A stretch of 64,000 bases of DNA from Actinokineospora bangkokensis (GCF_001940455.1 NZ_MKQR01000009.1:533074-597073); one strand, 5' to 3'. Numbered from the stretch's first letter, positions 33,938 to 43,614 are shown. Numbers and translations are program-made. The notes: generated by a model not told the origin, from the sequence alone.

Positions 33938-35128
33938 CTACCGGTCCACGAGCGACAGGATGCGGTCGGCCGCCCGGTGGTGACCGCCCGCGGCGGCGCA
34001 GTGCTCGCTCATCCGCTGGACCCGCTCAGCCATCGCCGGGTCGGTGGCGACCGCCAGCACCAGGTCGCGCACGGCCTCGGGGGTGACCTCCGCGCGCGGC
34101 AGCCGCTTGCCCAGCCCCAGCTCCACCACCCGCTCGGCGTTGACCTCCTGCTCGCCGTGCTGGGGCACCACGACCATCGGGGTCGCGCACGACAGCGCCT
34201 CCATGATGCTGCCCATGCCGCCGGGGCAGACGAAGGCGCGGGCGTGGCGCAGGACGGCGGGGTGCGGCAGCCAGCGGTGGGCGCGCACGTTGGGCGGCAA
34301 CGGGTCCAGCTCGGCCGGGTCGGTGCCGCTGCCCAGGGTGAGCACCAGGTTCCAGGGCAGGTCGGCGAAGGCGGCGGCGCAGGAGCGGAAGAAGTCCGGC
34401 TGGTCGTTGAACGCCGAGGTGCCCAGCGACACCAGCAGCACCGGGTTGCCGTCGGCGGGCGGCTCCCACGCGCCCGCGAGCCTGCGCGGGCCCAGGCACG
34501 GGCCGACGAAGGTGTGCCGGTCGTCGAAGGTGGCGCCCGCGAACTGGAACTCGCGCGGCACGAAGACGAGCTTGTGGTCCTCGGCGTCGCTGAGCAGCGC
34601 GCCCAGGTCGCCGGTCAGCCCCGCCGAGGCCAGCACCGCGCTCAGCTCACCCGCCGCGTCGGCCGCCGGGGCCGCGCTGTCGGTGGCGGGCGCCGGGGGC
34701 ACGTGCGCGGCGACCCGCTCGGGCAGCGAGAAGTGCTCGTTGGAGGCCAGGCACGGGCTCAGCTGCACGGTGGGGGCGGGGTGGTCGTGGGCCAGGACGC
34801 GGCCGCCGAGCCACATCACCGAGTCGAAGGCGAGCACGTCCGGCGGGTCCTCGGCGAGCCTGGCGCGGACCGGGGCCAGCGGCTCAAGGAACCCGGTGAG
34901 CCCCGCCAGCGCCTCAGCCACCGCGTGCGAGCCGCCCGCGACCTCGTCGTAGGCGACGGTGCTCGCCCCGGCGTCGTGCAGCGGCCCGGTGAAAGCGGCA
35001 CCGGTGGCCGCGGTGACCCGCGCGCCCCTGGCGACCAGCTCACCGATGACGTCCAGCACGGGCGTGACGTGGCCGTAGCCGGGGATCGTGCACAGCACGA
35101 CGTGCGGTGCCTCGCTTCGCGATGCCAT
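33938..35128 (-). CDS. Macrolide-type glycosyltransferase 1 (GT1 family)
   Basis: A 396-residue GT-B enzyme of the OleD/MGT type that would glycosylate a macrolide from a nucleotide sugar. The acceptor-side catalytic His is in PGYGHVTP. The acceptor loop PCLASNEHFS is shared with the sister genes. The donor loop reads CPGGMGSIMEALS, so the usual His of HxG is Pro; GEQ closes the loop. The ATG at 35128 is taken; a GTG five codons upstream is possible. It is divergent from the fused gene. It may serve biosynthesis or self-protection. Confidence 0.85.
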   Translation of the reverse strand: MASRSEAPHVVLCTIPGYGHVTPVLDVIGELVARGARVTAATGAAFTGPLHDAGASTVAYDEVAGGSHAVAEALAGLTGFLEPLAPVRARLAEDPPDVLAFDSVMWLGGRVLAHDHPAPTVQLSPCLASNEHFSLPERVAAHVPPAPATDSAAPAADAAGELSAVLASAGLTGDLGALLSDAEDHKLVFVPREFQFAGATFDDRHTFVGPCLGPRRLAGAWEPPADGNPVLLVSLGTSAFNDQPDFFRSCAAAFADLPWNLVLTLGSGTDPAELDPLPPNVRAHRWLPHPAVLRHARAFVCPGGMGSIMEALSCATPMVVVPQHGEQEVNAERVVELGLGKRLPRAEVTPEAVRDLVLAVATDPAMAERVQRMSEHCAAAGGHHRAADRILSLVDR

Positions 35129-35220
35129 GCCCCGAGCACACACGATGAGCTTGTGAGGGATTTGCTAGTCCTTGCGGGCGCGGCTGCCGCACCCGCCCGG
35201 GCGGCACCGACGATGCCAGG
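35129..35220. promoter_or_regulatory. Divergent region at the cluster edge
   Basis: A 92-bp spacer between glycosyltransferase 1 and the fused gene. It must contain at least one promoter, but I cannot define boxes or an operator. Confidence 0.4.
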
Positions 35221-37620
35221 GTGCCCACTCCCGCTGGCCGCCCCCGCCACGTCGCCTTCCTGCCCTACCCGTCCGCGGGGCACGTGACGCCGACGCTCGG
35301 GGTGGCGCGCGAGCTCATCCGCCGGGGCCACCGGGTCACCTACGCGGTGACGCCCGCGGTCGCGGCGAGCGCGGCCGCCACCGGCGCCGCGGTGGTCGAG
35401 TACGACACCGCGCTGATGTCGACGGTGAAGCCGCCCGCGCGGTGGGCCGACGACGAGGTGAGCCGGGCGTTCCTGCAGTACGTCTCGGAGATGGTCGGCA
35501 CCACCGCGGCCATCGAGCGCCAGCTCGACGACGACCGGCCCGACGTGATCGCCTACGACACGACGGTGTGGGCCCCCGGTCGGGTGCTCGGCCGCAAGTG
35601 GGGCGTGCCGACCTGCCAGCTGCTGCCGGTGTTCGCCTCCAACTCGGCGTACTCGCTGATGCGCGCGCAGGTCGAGCACGCCGGGCACCCGGAGCTGGCC
35701 GAGGACCACCCGGCCGTGGTGGCGTTCAAGGACCTGCTCGCCCGGTTCCTGGTGGACAACGGCATCGACCCCGCCGAGGGGCGGGCGCTGACGCTGGGGG
35801 AGGGCGAGCGGAGCCTGGTCTTCCTGCCCCGGTCGCTGCAACCCGCAGGCGACACCTTCGGCGCCGAGCACGCCTTCGTCGGCCCGTGCGCGGAACCCGC
35901 CGCCCCCGGTGGGTGGGCCCCGCCGGGGGACGGGCGCCCGGTGGTGTTCGTGTCGCTGGGCACGGTCGTCAACGACCAGCCCGAGTTCTTCCGCACCTGC
36001 GCCGAGGCGCTGGGCGGCATGCCGTGGCACGTCGTGCTCGCCGTGGGCGACGCGCTCGACGAGCGGGCCGCCGCGGCGATGCCCGACAACGTCGAGGTGC
36101 ACCGGTGGGTGCCCTACGGCGAGGTGCTGGCGCACGCGGACGCGTTCGTGTCCCAGGCGGGCATGGGCAGCATCATGGCCGCGGGCTCGACGGCGACCCC
36201 GCTGGTCGTCGTGCCCTACCAGCCCGAGCAGCGCATCAACGCCGCCCGCCTGGTCGAGCTGGGGCTGGCCCGCCGGGTCGACCCGGACGGGCTGACCGCC
36301 GAGCAGCTGCGCGCGGCGGTCGCGTCCGTGCTCGACGACCCGGGTGTGGCTGCCCGGATGCGCGGGCTGCGCGCGGACATCGAGGCGGCGGGGGGCGCGG
36401 CCCGGGCGGCCGACTTCCTGGTGCCCGGCGAACTCGACGAGGCCGTCCCGTTGCCGCGCACGCGCGCGTGCCCGTTCGACCCGCCCACCGGCTACCGCGA
36501 GCTGGCAGGCGGCGGCATCCGCAGGCTGTCCTTTCCCCTCGGCGGCGAGGGGTGGCTGGTGACCAGCCACGCCAACGCCAAGGCGGTGCTCTCGGACGCC
36601 CGGTTCAGCCACCGCAGCGAGCTGCTGGCCTCCCCGCTGCCCCCGCCCTTCGAGCTGCCGCCCGGCGACCACCGGCCCCCGGCGGCCGAACCCGGCGCCT
36701 TCAACAAGATGGACCCGCCGCGGCACACCGCCTACCGGCGCGCCATCGGCCACCTGTTCAGCCCGCGCGCCGCCGCCGACCTGCGCCCGGCCATCGAGGC
36801 CACCGCCGCCGACCTGCTCGACGCGATGGCCGCCCAGGGCCCGCCCGCCGACCTGGTGCGCGACTTCGCCCGGCCGCTGCCCGCCGCGGTGGTCTTCGAC
36901 CTGCTCGGGGTGCCCGCCGACCTCCGCGCGCCGCTCCAGGACAACCTGGACACGATCATGCGGCTGACGATGACCCTCGACGAGCTGATCGGGTCGGTCA
37001 CCGTCGTCGGTGAGCTGCTCGACGAGCTGGTCGCCAGCGGTCGGGCGGGCGGGGCGCTGGCGCGGTTGGCCGCGCGCGGTGACCTCGACCTCCAAGAGCA
37101 GCGCAACATCGCGTGGGCGCTGCTGGGCGGGGGCACCGACACCACCTCCAACATGATCGCCCTGGGCACCGTCGCGCTGCTGGTGGACCCGGCGCGCCGC
37201 GACCTGCTGCTGGCCAAGCCGGAACTGCTCGACGGCGCGGTGGAGGAGCTGCTGCGGCATCTGACGATCTCGCAGTTCGGCGCCAGCCGGTGCGCCACCG
37301 AGGACGTCGAGGTCGGCGGGGTGCTGGTGCGCGCGGGGGAGACGGTGGTGGTCGCGCTGCCCGCGGCCAACCGCGACGCCGCCAAGTTCCCCGAGCCCGA
37401 CCGGCTGGACCTGACCCGCGACGCCCGCGGGCACCTGGCGTTCGGGCACGGGGTGCACAAGTGCGTCGGGCAGTACCTGGCGCGCGAGACGCTGCGGGTG
37501 GCCTACCCGGCGCTGCTCGGCCGGTTCCCCGGCCTGCGCCTGGCGGTGCCCGCCCACGAGCTGCGGATGCGCGACGACATGGACCACTACGGCGTGCACG
37601 AGGTGCCCGTCACATGGTGA
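35221..37620 (+). CDS. Glycosyltransferase-cytochrome P450 fusion
   Basis: A 799-residue protein with two complete enzymes in one frame. Residues 1 to about 400 form an MGT-type glycosyltransferase: catalytic His in SAGHVTP, FVSLGT, and the donor loop SQAGMGSIMAAGS...YQPEQ, in which Gln replaces the usual His. After a linker (about 400-410) a full-length P450 begins with PLPRTRACPFDPP. It keeps the I-helix GGTDTT (D640, T641), ExxR (E676, R679) and the heme loop FGHGVHKCVGQ with ligand C748. Both parts look catalytically competent. It heads the exporter operon. It might oxidise and glycosylate the same macrolide, or be a fused form of the P450-like/glycosyltransferase pairs known from macrolide clusters. 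Those partners, however, lack the heme cysteine. Confidence 0.88.
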   Translation: MPTPAGRPRHVAFLPYPSAGHVTPTLGVARELIRRGHRVTYAVTPAVAASAAATGAAVVEYDTALMSTVKPPARWADDEVSRAFLQYVSEMVGTTAAIERQLDDDRPDVIAYDTTVWAPGRVLGRKWGVPTCQLLPVFASNSAYSLMRAQVEHAGHPELAEDHPAVVAFKDLLARFLVDNGIDPAEGRALTLGEGERSLVFLPRSLQPAGDTFGAEHAFVGPCAEPAAPGGWAPPGDGRPVVFVSLGTVVNDQPEFFRTCAEALGGMPWHVVLAVGDALDERAAAAMPDNVEVHRWVPYGEVLAHADAFVSQAGMGSIMAAGSTATPLVVVPYQPEQRINAARLVELGLARRVDPDGLTAEQLRAAVASVLDDPGVAARMRGLRADIEAAGGAARAADFLVPGELDEAVPLPRTRACPFDPPTGYRELAGGGIRRLSFPLGGEGWLVTSHANAKAVLSDARFSHRSELLASPLPPPFELPPGDHRPPAAEPGAFNKMDPPRHTAYRRAIGHLFSPRAAADLRPAIEATAADLLDAMAAQGPPADLVRDFARPLPAAVVFDLLGVPADLRAPLQDNLDTIMRLTMTLDELIGSVTVVGELLDELVASGRAGGALARLAARGDLDLQEQRNIAWALLGGGTDTTSNMIALGTVALLVDPARRDLLLAKPELLDGAVEELLRHLTISQFGASRCATEDVEVGGVLVRAGETVVVALPAANRDAAKFPEPDRLDLTRDARGHLAFGHGVHKCVGQYLARETLRVAYPALLGRFPGLRLAVPAHELRMRDDMDHYGVHEVPVTW

Positions 37621-37630
37621 TCGAGGGGAC

Positions 37631-39355
37631 GTGACCGCCGTGCGGGAGAGCGGGTCGCTGGTGGTGGCGGCGCTGCGCGCCGGGCGCGGGTCGACGCTGT
37701 GGCTGGTGGCGCTCAGCGTCGTCAACGCCGCGGTGGTGATCGCGGTGCCCGCGCTGCTGGGCACCGCGGTGAACCTGGCGCTGACCAGGGGGCCGGGCGA
37801 CGGCCTGGTGCTGGTGGTGATCGGGTTGCTGCTGGTCGGGCTGGCGGCGGAGAGCCTGGTCGAGGTCGCGGACTTCTCCGCGCGCACCCGCGCCCTGCGG
37901 TACCTGCGGCTGGGGCTGCTCACCCACGTGTTCACCCTCGGGTTCCGGGGGCAGCGCCGGTTCAACCAGGGCGACCTGGTCAACCGGCTCACCGACGCCA
38001 CCCACCAGACCGCCCAGGCCGCCAACGTCGTCACCCGCATCGGCGTGCCGCTGCTGACCTCGCTGGGCGGGATCGTGGCCCTGTTCGCGATCGACTGGCC
38101 CCTCGGGGTGGCGTTCCTGCTGATCGGGCCGCTGCTGGTGGTCGTCACGCTGCGCCACCTCAAGCGGATCACCGCGCTGAGCATCGAGGCCGCGGTGGAG
38201 CAGGCGGGGGTGGCGACCCGGCTGTCCGACGCGATCCGGGGGCTGCGCACGATCCGCGCGAGCGGCACCGCCGAGCAGGAGGTGGCGCGCGTCCTGGCGC
38301 CCGCCCGGTCGCTGCGGTCGCTGTCGCTGCGGATCTGGCTCAAGCAGCGGCAGGTCACCTGGGAGACCTCGGTGCTGGCCCCGCTGCTCCAGGTCGTCGT
38401 GCTGGGCGTGGCGGGCTGGGGCGTGGTGGCGGGCCGGATCAGCGTCGGGGAGGTGCTGGCCGCCTCGTCCTACCTCGCCTACGCCATGGGGATCTTCCAG
38501 CAGGCGGGCAGCGCCAGGGAGATCGGGCAGATCCGCGCCGCCGCCGCGCGCCTGCGCGCCGTGGCCGACGAGCCCGGCCTGCCCGGCGGGGACGAGCCGC
38601 TGCCCGCCGGGCGCGGGGCGCTGAGCTTCCGCGGTGTCGGGTCCGACGTGGGCGAGCGGCAGGTGCTGCGGGACATCACCTTCGACGTCCCCGCCGGTGC
38701 CACGGTGGCGCTGGTCGGGGAGTCCGGGGTCGGCAAGACGACCCTGACCGCGCTGGCCGGGGGGCTGCTCGCGCCGGACCGGGGCGTGGTGACCTTCGAC
38801 GGGGTGCCCACCACCGAGCTGCGCCCCGAGGAGCTGCGCCGGGCGGTCGTCTACGCCTTCGAGCGGCCGAACCTGCTGGGCACGACGATCGCCGACGCCC
38901 TGCGCTACGGCGACGACACCGTCCCCGACGCCCGCCTCGACGCCGCGCTGCTGTCCACCAGCGCGGAGGACTTCGTCGCCAGGCTGCCCCAGCGCACGGG
39001 CACCCCGCTGGACGGGCTGCGCCTGTCCGGCGGCGAGGTGCAGCGGCTCGGGCTGGCCCGCGCGGCGTGCCGGTCGGCGCGGCTGATCGTCATGGACGAC
39101 GCGCTGTCCAGCGTGGACACCGCCACCGAGGCGGCGATCAGCGCCGCGCTGCACGAGGCGTCGCGGGGCTCGACCCGGCTGCTCATCGCCCACCGCACCT
39201 CCACCGCCGCGCGCGCGGACGTGGTGGTGTGGCTGCACGGCGGCACCGTGGCGGGCATCGGCACGCACCGCGAGCTGCGCGCCGACCCCCGGTACCGGGC
39301 GGTGTTCGCGCTGGCCGAGGAACCCGAGCTGGACACCGCCGAGACGGGGAGCTGA
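37631..39355 (+). CDS. ABC exporter subunit A (TMD-NBD), degenerate ATP site
   Basis: A 574-residue half-transporter with six helices (about 1-300) and a nucleotide-binding domain. Walker A is GESGVGKTT, the signature is LSGGEVQRLG and the H-loop is IAHRTS. Walker B reads LIVMDDALS, so the catalytic Glu is Asp. With the next gene this fits a heterodimeric exporter with one non-catalytic site. The GTG at 37631 lies 10 bp after the fused gene. Export of the glycosylated polyketide is the likely job. Confidence 0.88.
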   Translation: MTAVRESGSLVVAALRAGRGSTLWLVALSVVNAAVVIAVPALLGTAVNLALTRGPGDGLVLVVIGLLLVGLAAESLVEVADFSARTRALRYLRLGLLTHVFTLGFRGQRRFNQGDLVNRLTDATHQTAQAANVVTRIGVPLLTSLGGIVALFAIDWPLGVAFLLIGPLLVVVTLRHLKRITALSIEAAVEQAGVATRLSDAIRGLRTIRASGTAEQEVARVLAPARSLRSLSLRIWLKQRQVTWETSVLAPLLQVVVLGVAGWGVVAGRISVGEVLAASSYLAYAMGIFQQAGSAREIGQIRAAAARLRAVADEPGLPGGDEPLPAGRGALSFRGVGSDVGERQVLRDITFDVPAGATVALVGESGVGKTTLTALAGGLLAPDRGVVTFDGVPTTELRPEELRRAVVYAFERPNLLGTTIADALRYGDDTVPDARLDAALLSTSAEDFVARLPQRTGTPLDGLRLSGGEVQRLGLARAACRSARLIVMDDALSSVDTATEAAISAALHEASRGSTRLLIAHRTSTAARADVVVWLHGGTVAGIGTHRELRADPRYRAVFALAEEPELDTAETGS

Positions 39356-39359
39356 TCCG

Positions 39360-41090
39360 GTGACCACGATCACCGCCTTGCGGCCGGGCACCGGGTGGCG
39401 CCTGCTCGGCGAGACCGCCCGGCGCCATCGGCGCGACCTGCTGCGGCTGCTCGGCTGGTCGGTGCTGGAGGCGGGGCCGACCCTGGTGTCCGGCGCGCTG
39501 GTGGCCGCGGCGCTGGACCGGGGGTTCCTGGCGGGCGACTTCGCCACCGGCGCGCTGCTGCTGTGCTGCTACGCCGGGGTGGTGGTGCTGGGCGGGTTCG
39601 GCGCCCGCCAGGCGGTGCAACCGCTGGCCGAGGTCGTCGAGTCGCTGCGCTTCGACCTGGTCAGCCGCACCGTGCGGGCCACCCTGCTGCGCGGGGTCGT
39701 GCCCGGTGAGCGGGTGGACGGGCGCAGCGTGGAGGGGGCGACCAAGCACACCGAGGTGCTGCGGATGCTGATCTCCCAGCTGCTCACCGTGCTGCGCACC
39801 TCGGTGTTCTCGTTGGTGTTCGTCATCGCGGGCCTGTTCTGGCTGGCGCCCGCGGTCGCCTGGGTGTCGGTGGGCAGCACCGCGCTGGTCGTGCTCGTGC
39901 TGGCCTCGACCGCCCGGGGCTGGCAGCGGCGCGTCCGCGACGGGCTGCTGGCCGAGGAGAAGCTGTCCGCCACCGCGAGCACCACCCTGCTCGGCCTGCG
40001 CGACGTGGTGGCGGTGGGGGCGGCCGAGCGGGCCACCCGCGACCTCGCCGTGGACGTCGACGCCCACGCCGACGCGGTGAACCGGATCGGGCGCGTGGTC
40101 GCGGGCCGGGTGGCGGTGCTGGCCCTGGGCGGGCGGCTGCCGCTGGCGGTGCTGCTGCTCACCGCGCCGCAGGCGGTGTCCTCGGGCGTGCTCACCCCCG
40201 GCGAGCTGCTGGGCGCGGCCACCTACCTGATCGGCAGCCTCGACCCGGTGCTGCGCGCGCTCGTGCGCGTCGTCGGCGACATCGGGTTGCAGATCGGCGT
40301 GCTGCTGGCCAGGGTGCAGGAGTACGCGCGCCTGCCCGCCGACCCGGAGCCGCAGGCCACGGGCTCGGGCGCGACCGGGGAGGTGGCGCTGCGCGGGGTC
40401 GACTTCGCCTACGGCCCGGCCTCGGAGAAGATCCTCGACGGGGTGGACCTCACCATCCGCCCGGGGGAGCGGCTGGTGGTCGTCGGCCCCAGCGGGGCGG
40501 GCAAGTCCACCCTGGCCAACCTCATCGCGGGCCTCGACACCCCGCAGCGCGGGGAGGTCACCCTCGGGGGCGTGCCGGTGACCGGGCTCGACCGCCGGTG
40601 GCCGCGCCGCTCGGTGACCCTGCTGCCGCAGGAGGCGTACGTGTTCTCCGGCTCGGTGCGGGAGAACCTGGCCTACCTCAACCCCGACGCCACCGACGCC
40701 GAGCTGGAGCTGGCCTGCGCGGCGGTGGGCGCCGACGAGCTGGTCGCCTCCCGCGGCGGGCTCGACGGCCGGATCGACTCGCCCGGCGAGCTGTCCGAGG
40801 GCCAGAAGCAGCTGGTGACCCTCGTGCGCGCGTACGCATCCCCGGCCGAGGTGGTCGTCCTCGACGAGGCGACCTGCCACCTGCACCCCGAGCGCGAGCG
40901 CCGCGCCGAGGACGCCTTCGCCGCCACCGGCCGCACCCTCGTCGTCATCGCCCACCGGATCAGCTCGGCCATGCGCGCCGACCGCGTGGTGCTCCTGCAC
41001 GGGGGCGCCGTGGACGTCGGCACCCACCTGGAGCTGCGCACCAGCTCCCCGCTCTACGCCGACCTGGTCGGCTACTGGAACGAGGCCTGA
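39360..41090 (+). CDS. ABC exporter subunit B (TMD-NBD)
   Basis: A 576-residue partner of the preceding half-transporter. It has six helices and a domain with Walker A GPSGAGKST, Walker B VVLDEAT and H-loop IAHRIS. The signature is LSEGQKQLV, with Glu in place of the first Gly. That is the expected mate for the Asp-containing site of subunit A. It starts 4 bp after subunit A. Its stop overlaps the ATG of the next glycosyltransferase (TGATG). Confidence 0.88.
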   Translation: MTTITALRPGTGWRLLGETARRHRRDLLRLLGWSVLEAGPTLVSGALVAAALDRGFLAGDFATGALLLCCYAGVVVLGGFGARQAVQPLAEVVESLRFDLVSRTVRATLLRGVVPGERVDGRSVEGATKHTEVLRMLISQLLTVLRTSVFSLVFVIAGLFWLAPAVAWVSVGSTALVVLVLASTARGWQRRVRDGLLAEEKLSATASTTLLGLRDVVAVGAAERATRDLAVDVDAHADAVNRIGRVVAGRVAVLALGGRLPLAVLLLTAPQAVSSGVLTPGELLGAATYLIGSLDPVLRALVRVVGDIGLQIGVLLARVQEYARLPADPEPQATGSGATGEVALRGVDFAYGPASEKILDGVDLTIRPGERLVVVGPSGAGKSTLANLIAGLDTPQRGEVTLGGVPVTGLDRRWPRRSVTLLPQEAYVFSGSVRENLAYLNPDATDAELELACAAVGADELVASRGGLDGRIDSPGELSEGQKQLVTLVRAYASPAEVVVLDEATCHLHPERERRAEDAFAATGRTLVVIAHRISSAMRADRVVLLHGGAVDVGTHLELRTSSPLYADLVGYWNEA

Positions 41091-42310
41091 TGAGCACCCC
41101 CGGACACGTCCTGGTCAACCCGCTGCCCGCGCACGGGCACGTCACCCCCACCCTCGCCGTGGTGGCCGAGCTGGTCCGCCGCGGCCACCGGGTCACCTTC
41201 GCCACCACCGCCGAGTTCGCGGACGCGGTGCTGGCGACCGGGGCCGAGCCGCTGGTGTACGACTCGGCGCTGGCGGGCAAGGCGCAGCCGGAGCGGTTCA
41301 CCGCCGACTACGTCGCCCGCGAGCCGCTGCGCTGCATCGAGGAGGGCATCGCCACCGCCCGCGTGTTCGAGCGCGCCCTGGCCGAGCCCCCGGACCTCTA
41401 CGTCTACGACGTGAGCACGTTCCCCGCCGGGCGCGCGCTGGCGCAGAAGCAGGGCCGCCCGGCCATCCAGCTGTTCCCGGTGTTCGCCTCCAACGAGGTG
41501 TTCTCCTTCGGGCAGGCGCAGGCCGCCGAGCTCGACGAGCCCATCTCCGCCGAGCACCCGGCGATCGTGGAGTTCCTGGCCGAGGTGGGCGGGTTCGTCG
41601 CCGAGCACGGGCTCACCGCGGGCACCATGGAGTTCCTGACCCCCTGCGACGAGACCAACCTGGTGTTCCTGCCGGAGGAGTTCCAGCTCAACGCCTGGGA
41701 CTTCGACGACCGGCACACCTTCGTCGGCCCGTGCCTGCCGCGCGAGCGGGCCGACGGCTGGGCCCCGCCCGCCGACGGGACCCCGGTGGTGCTGATCTCG
41801 CTGGGCACCACCTTCAACCGCAACCCCGACTTCTTCCGCCGCTGCGCGCGCGCCTTCGCCGGGCTGCCCTGGCACGTGGTGCTGACGCTGGGGTCGCGGG
41901 TGCGGGTGGCCGAGCTGGGCGAGCTGCCGCCCAACGTCGAGGCCCACCAGTGGCTCCCGCACGCGGCGGTGCTGCGCCACGCGTCGGTGTTCGCCTGCCA
42001 CGCCGGGATGGGCACGATGATGGAGGCGCTGTCGTTCGGCGTGCCGCTGGTGCTGGTGCCACCGGACGTGACCGAGCACAAGCTCAACGCCCGCCGCGCG
42101 GCGGCGCTGGGCCTGGGGCACCTGGTGTCCTCGGTGGACAGCTCCGCCGAGGAGGTCCGCGACGCGGTGCTGGCCGCCGCGGGCGACGCGCGGGTGCGCG
42201 AGCGCGTGGACTGGATGCGCGGGGCGCTGGAGCGGGCCGGTGGCGCGACGCGCGCGGCCGACGTCGTCGAGGCCACCCTGGCCAGGAGCCGCGCGGCCAC
42301 GCCCCTGTGA
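41090..42310 (+). CDS. Macrolide-type glycosyltransferase 3 (GT1 family)
   Basis: A 406-residue MGT-type enzyme, translationally coupled to the exporter. The catalytic His is in AHGHVTP and the acceptor segment is PVFASNEVFS. The donor loop CHAGMGTMMEALS keeps the canonical His, unlike the other four copies. The loop ends in DVTEHK instead of the usual DQ/EQ. Coupling to an exporter recalls glycosylation-based self-protection in macrolide producers, but a biosynthetic role is equally possible. Confidence 0.87.
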   Translation: MSTPGHVLVNPLPAHGHVTPTLAVVAELVRRGHRVTFATTAEFADAVLATGAEPLVYDSALAGKAQPERFTADYVAREPLRCIEEGIATARVFERALAEPPDLYVYDVSTFPAGRALAQKQGRPAIQLFPVFASNEVFSFGQAQAAELDEPISAEHPAIVEFLAEVGGFVAEHGLTAGTMEFLTPCDETNLVFLPEEFQLNAWDFDDRHTFVGPCLPRERADGWAPPADGTPVVLISLGTTFNRNPDFFRRCARAFAGLPWHVVLTLGSRVRVAELGELPPNVEAHQWLPHAAVLRHASVFACHAGMGTMMEALSFGVPLVLVPPDVTEHKLNARRAAALGLGHLVSSVDSSAEEVRDAVLAAAGDARVRERVDWMRGALERAGGATRAADVVEATLARSRAATPL

Positions 42311-42323
42311 CGCGGCCGCGCGG
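42289..42323. terminator. Possible terminator between convergent glycosyltransferase genes
   Basis: A perfect 10-bp GC-only stem (42289-42298 with 42314-42323) and a 15-nt loop that spans the stop codon at 42308-42310. It is weak by local standards. Confidence 0.4.
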
Positions 42324-42329
42324 GTCCGG

Positions 42330-43556
42330 CTACGCGGTGGGCGCGGTCTGCATGGCCTCCACGGCCCGCGCGCGGATGACCTCCGCCGCGCGGGCCGGGC
42401 CACCCGCCCGCCTGCCCGCCTCGCGCACCACGGCCATCCGGTCGTCCAACCCCTCGGTGGCGCGCAACCGGTCGACGGCCTGGCGGATCAGCTCCGGGGT
42501 CACCGTCGCCTCCTCCAGCACCAGGCCCAGGCCCAGCTCCTCGACCCGGCGGGCGTTGGCGATCTGCTCGGGCTGGTGCGGCACCAGCACCATCGGCGTG
42601 CCGTGGTGCACCGACTCCATGACCCCGGAGATGCCGCCCTGGCACAGGTACGCCGAGGCGTGCCGCAGCACCGCGCCGATCGGGATCCACGGGTGCACCT
42701 CGACGTTGGGCGGCAGCTCGCCCAGCTCGTCGGGGTCCACCTGGGTGCCCAGGGCGATGACGACGTGCCACGGGGAACCGGCGAACGCGTTGGCGCAGTC
42801 GGTGAAGAACTCCGGCGGGTAGTAGGTGGAGGTGCCCATGGAGATCAGCACCACCGGACCGCTGCCCTCCGGCGGGGCCCACCCCTCGGTCGGCTCGGTG
42901 ACGCTCGGGCCGACGAAGTGGTGGTCGGGGCCGAACGTCTCCCCGGCGATCTGGAACAGCTTGGGCATGAACACCACGCTGTCCTCCCCGACCCCCGCCA
43001 GCGCGGCGCCCGCCTCGTCGCCGGAGAGGCCGTGGCCGTGCAGGAACCGCACCAGCTGCTCGTTGTAGCGCACCACCGCGGGGTGCGGCGGGTCGGCCGG
43101 GTCGGGCGCCGGGGCCAGCTTGGCGAACTCGGCGTCGATGGAGAAGTGCTCGTTGGAGGCGAAGATCGGCAGCACCCGAACGTTCGGCCTGCGCCACTTC
43201 GCCGCCAGCACCCGCCCCGGCACGGTGAGCGCGATGTCGTGCACCAGCACGTCCGGCAGCAGCTCGGCGCACGCCTCGTCGATCACCGGCGCCACCCCGA
43301 GCACCTGGTCGAGCAGCACCGAGATGGCCTCCGCGAGGTTGGCGTAGGAGGTGTAGTCGGGCAGCCGGGCGTCCAGCGGCGTCCGGTAGGGCACCGTCTC
43401 AGCGCCGAGGCCGCGCAGCCGCTCCGCCAGCTCCGGGGGCGCCGTGGCGGTGACCCGGCAGCCCGCGCGCACCAGCTCCCGCACCACGGGCAGCATCGGC
43501 AGCAGGTGCCCCCACGCGGGGTAGATCGCGCAGAGGACGTGGGGCGGGCGGCTCAT
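42330..43556 (-). CDS. Macrolide-type glycosyltransferase 4 (GT1 family)
   Basis: A 408-residue MGT-type enzyme. The catalytic His is in AWGHLLP, the acceptor segment is PIFASNEHFS, and the donor loop reads CQGGISGVMESVHHG with HQPEQ after it. Gln again replaces the usual His, and the loop differs from GMGS in its sister copies. It lies 58 bp downstream of glycosyltransferase 5 on the same strand, so the two form an operon reading away from the synthase. Donor sugar unknown; no deoxysugar genes are in the window. Confidence 0.86.
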   Translation of the reverse strand: MSRPPHVLCAIYPAWGHLLPMLPVVRELVRAGCRVTATAPPELAERLRGLGAETVPYRTPLDARLPDYTSYANLAEAISVLLDQVLGVAPVIDEACAELLPDVLVHDIALTVPGRVLAAKWRRPNVRVLPIFASNEHFSIDAEFAKLAPAPDPADPPHPAVVRYNEQLVRFLHGHGLSGDEAGAALAGVGEDSVVFMPKLFQIAGETFGPDHHFVGPSVTEPTEGWAPPEGSGPVVLISMGTSTYYPPEFFTDCANAFAGSPWHVVIALGTQVDPDELGELPPNVEVHPWIPIGAVLRHASAYLCQGGISGVMESVHHGTPMVLVPHQPEQIANARRVEELGLGLVLEEATVTPELIRQAVDRLRATEGLDDRMAVVREAGRRAGGPARAAEVIRARAVEAMQTAPTA

Positions 43557-43614
43557 GGGTTCTCCTCGCTGGGATCGGGCTGGACTGGCCCCCGGCCCCG
43601 ACCGGGGGTGGGGC

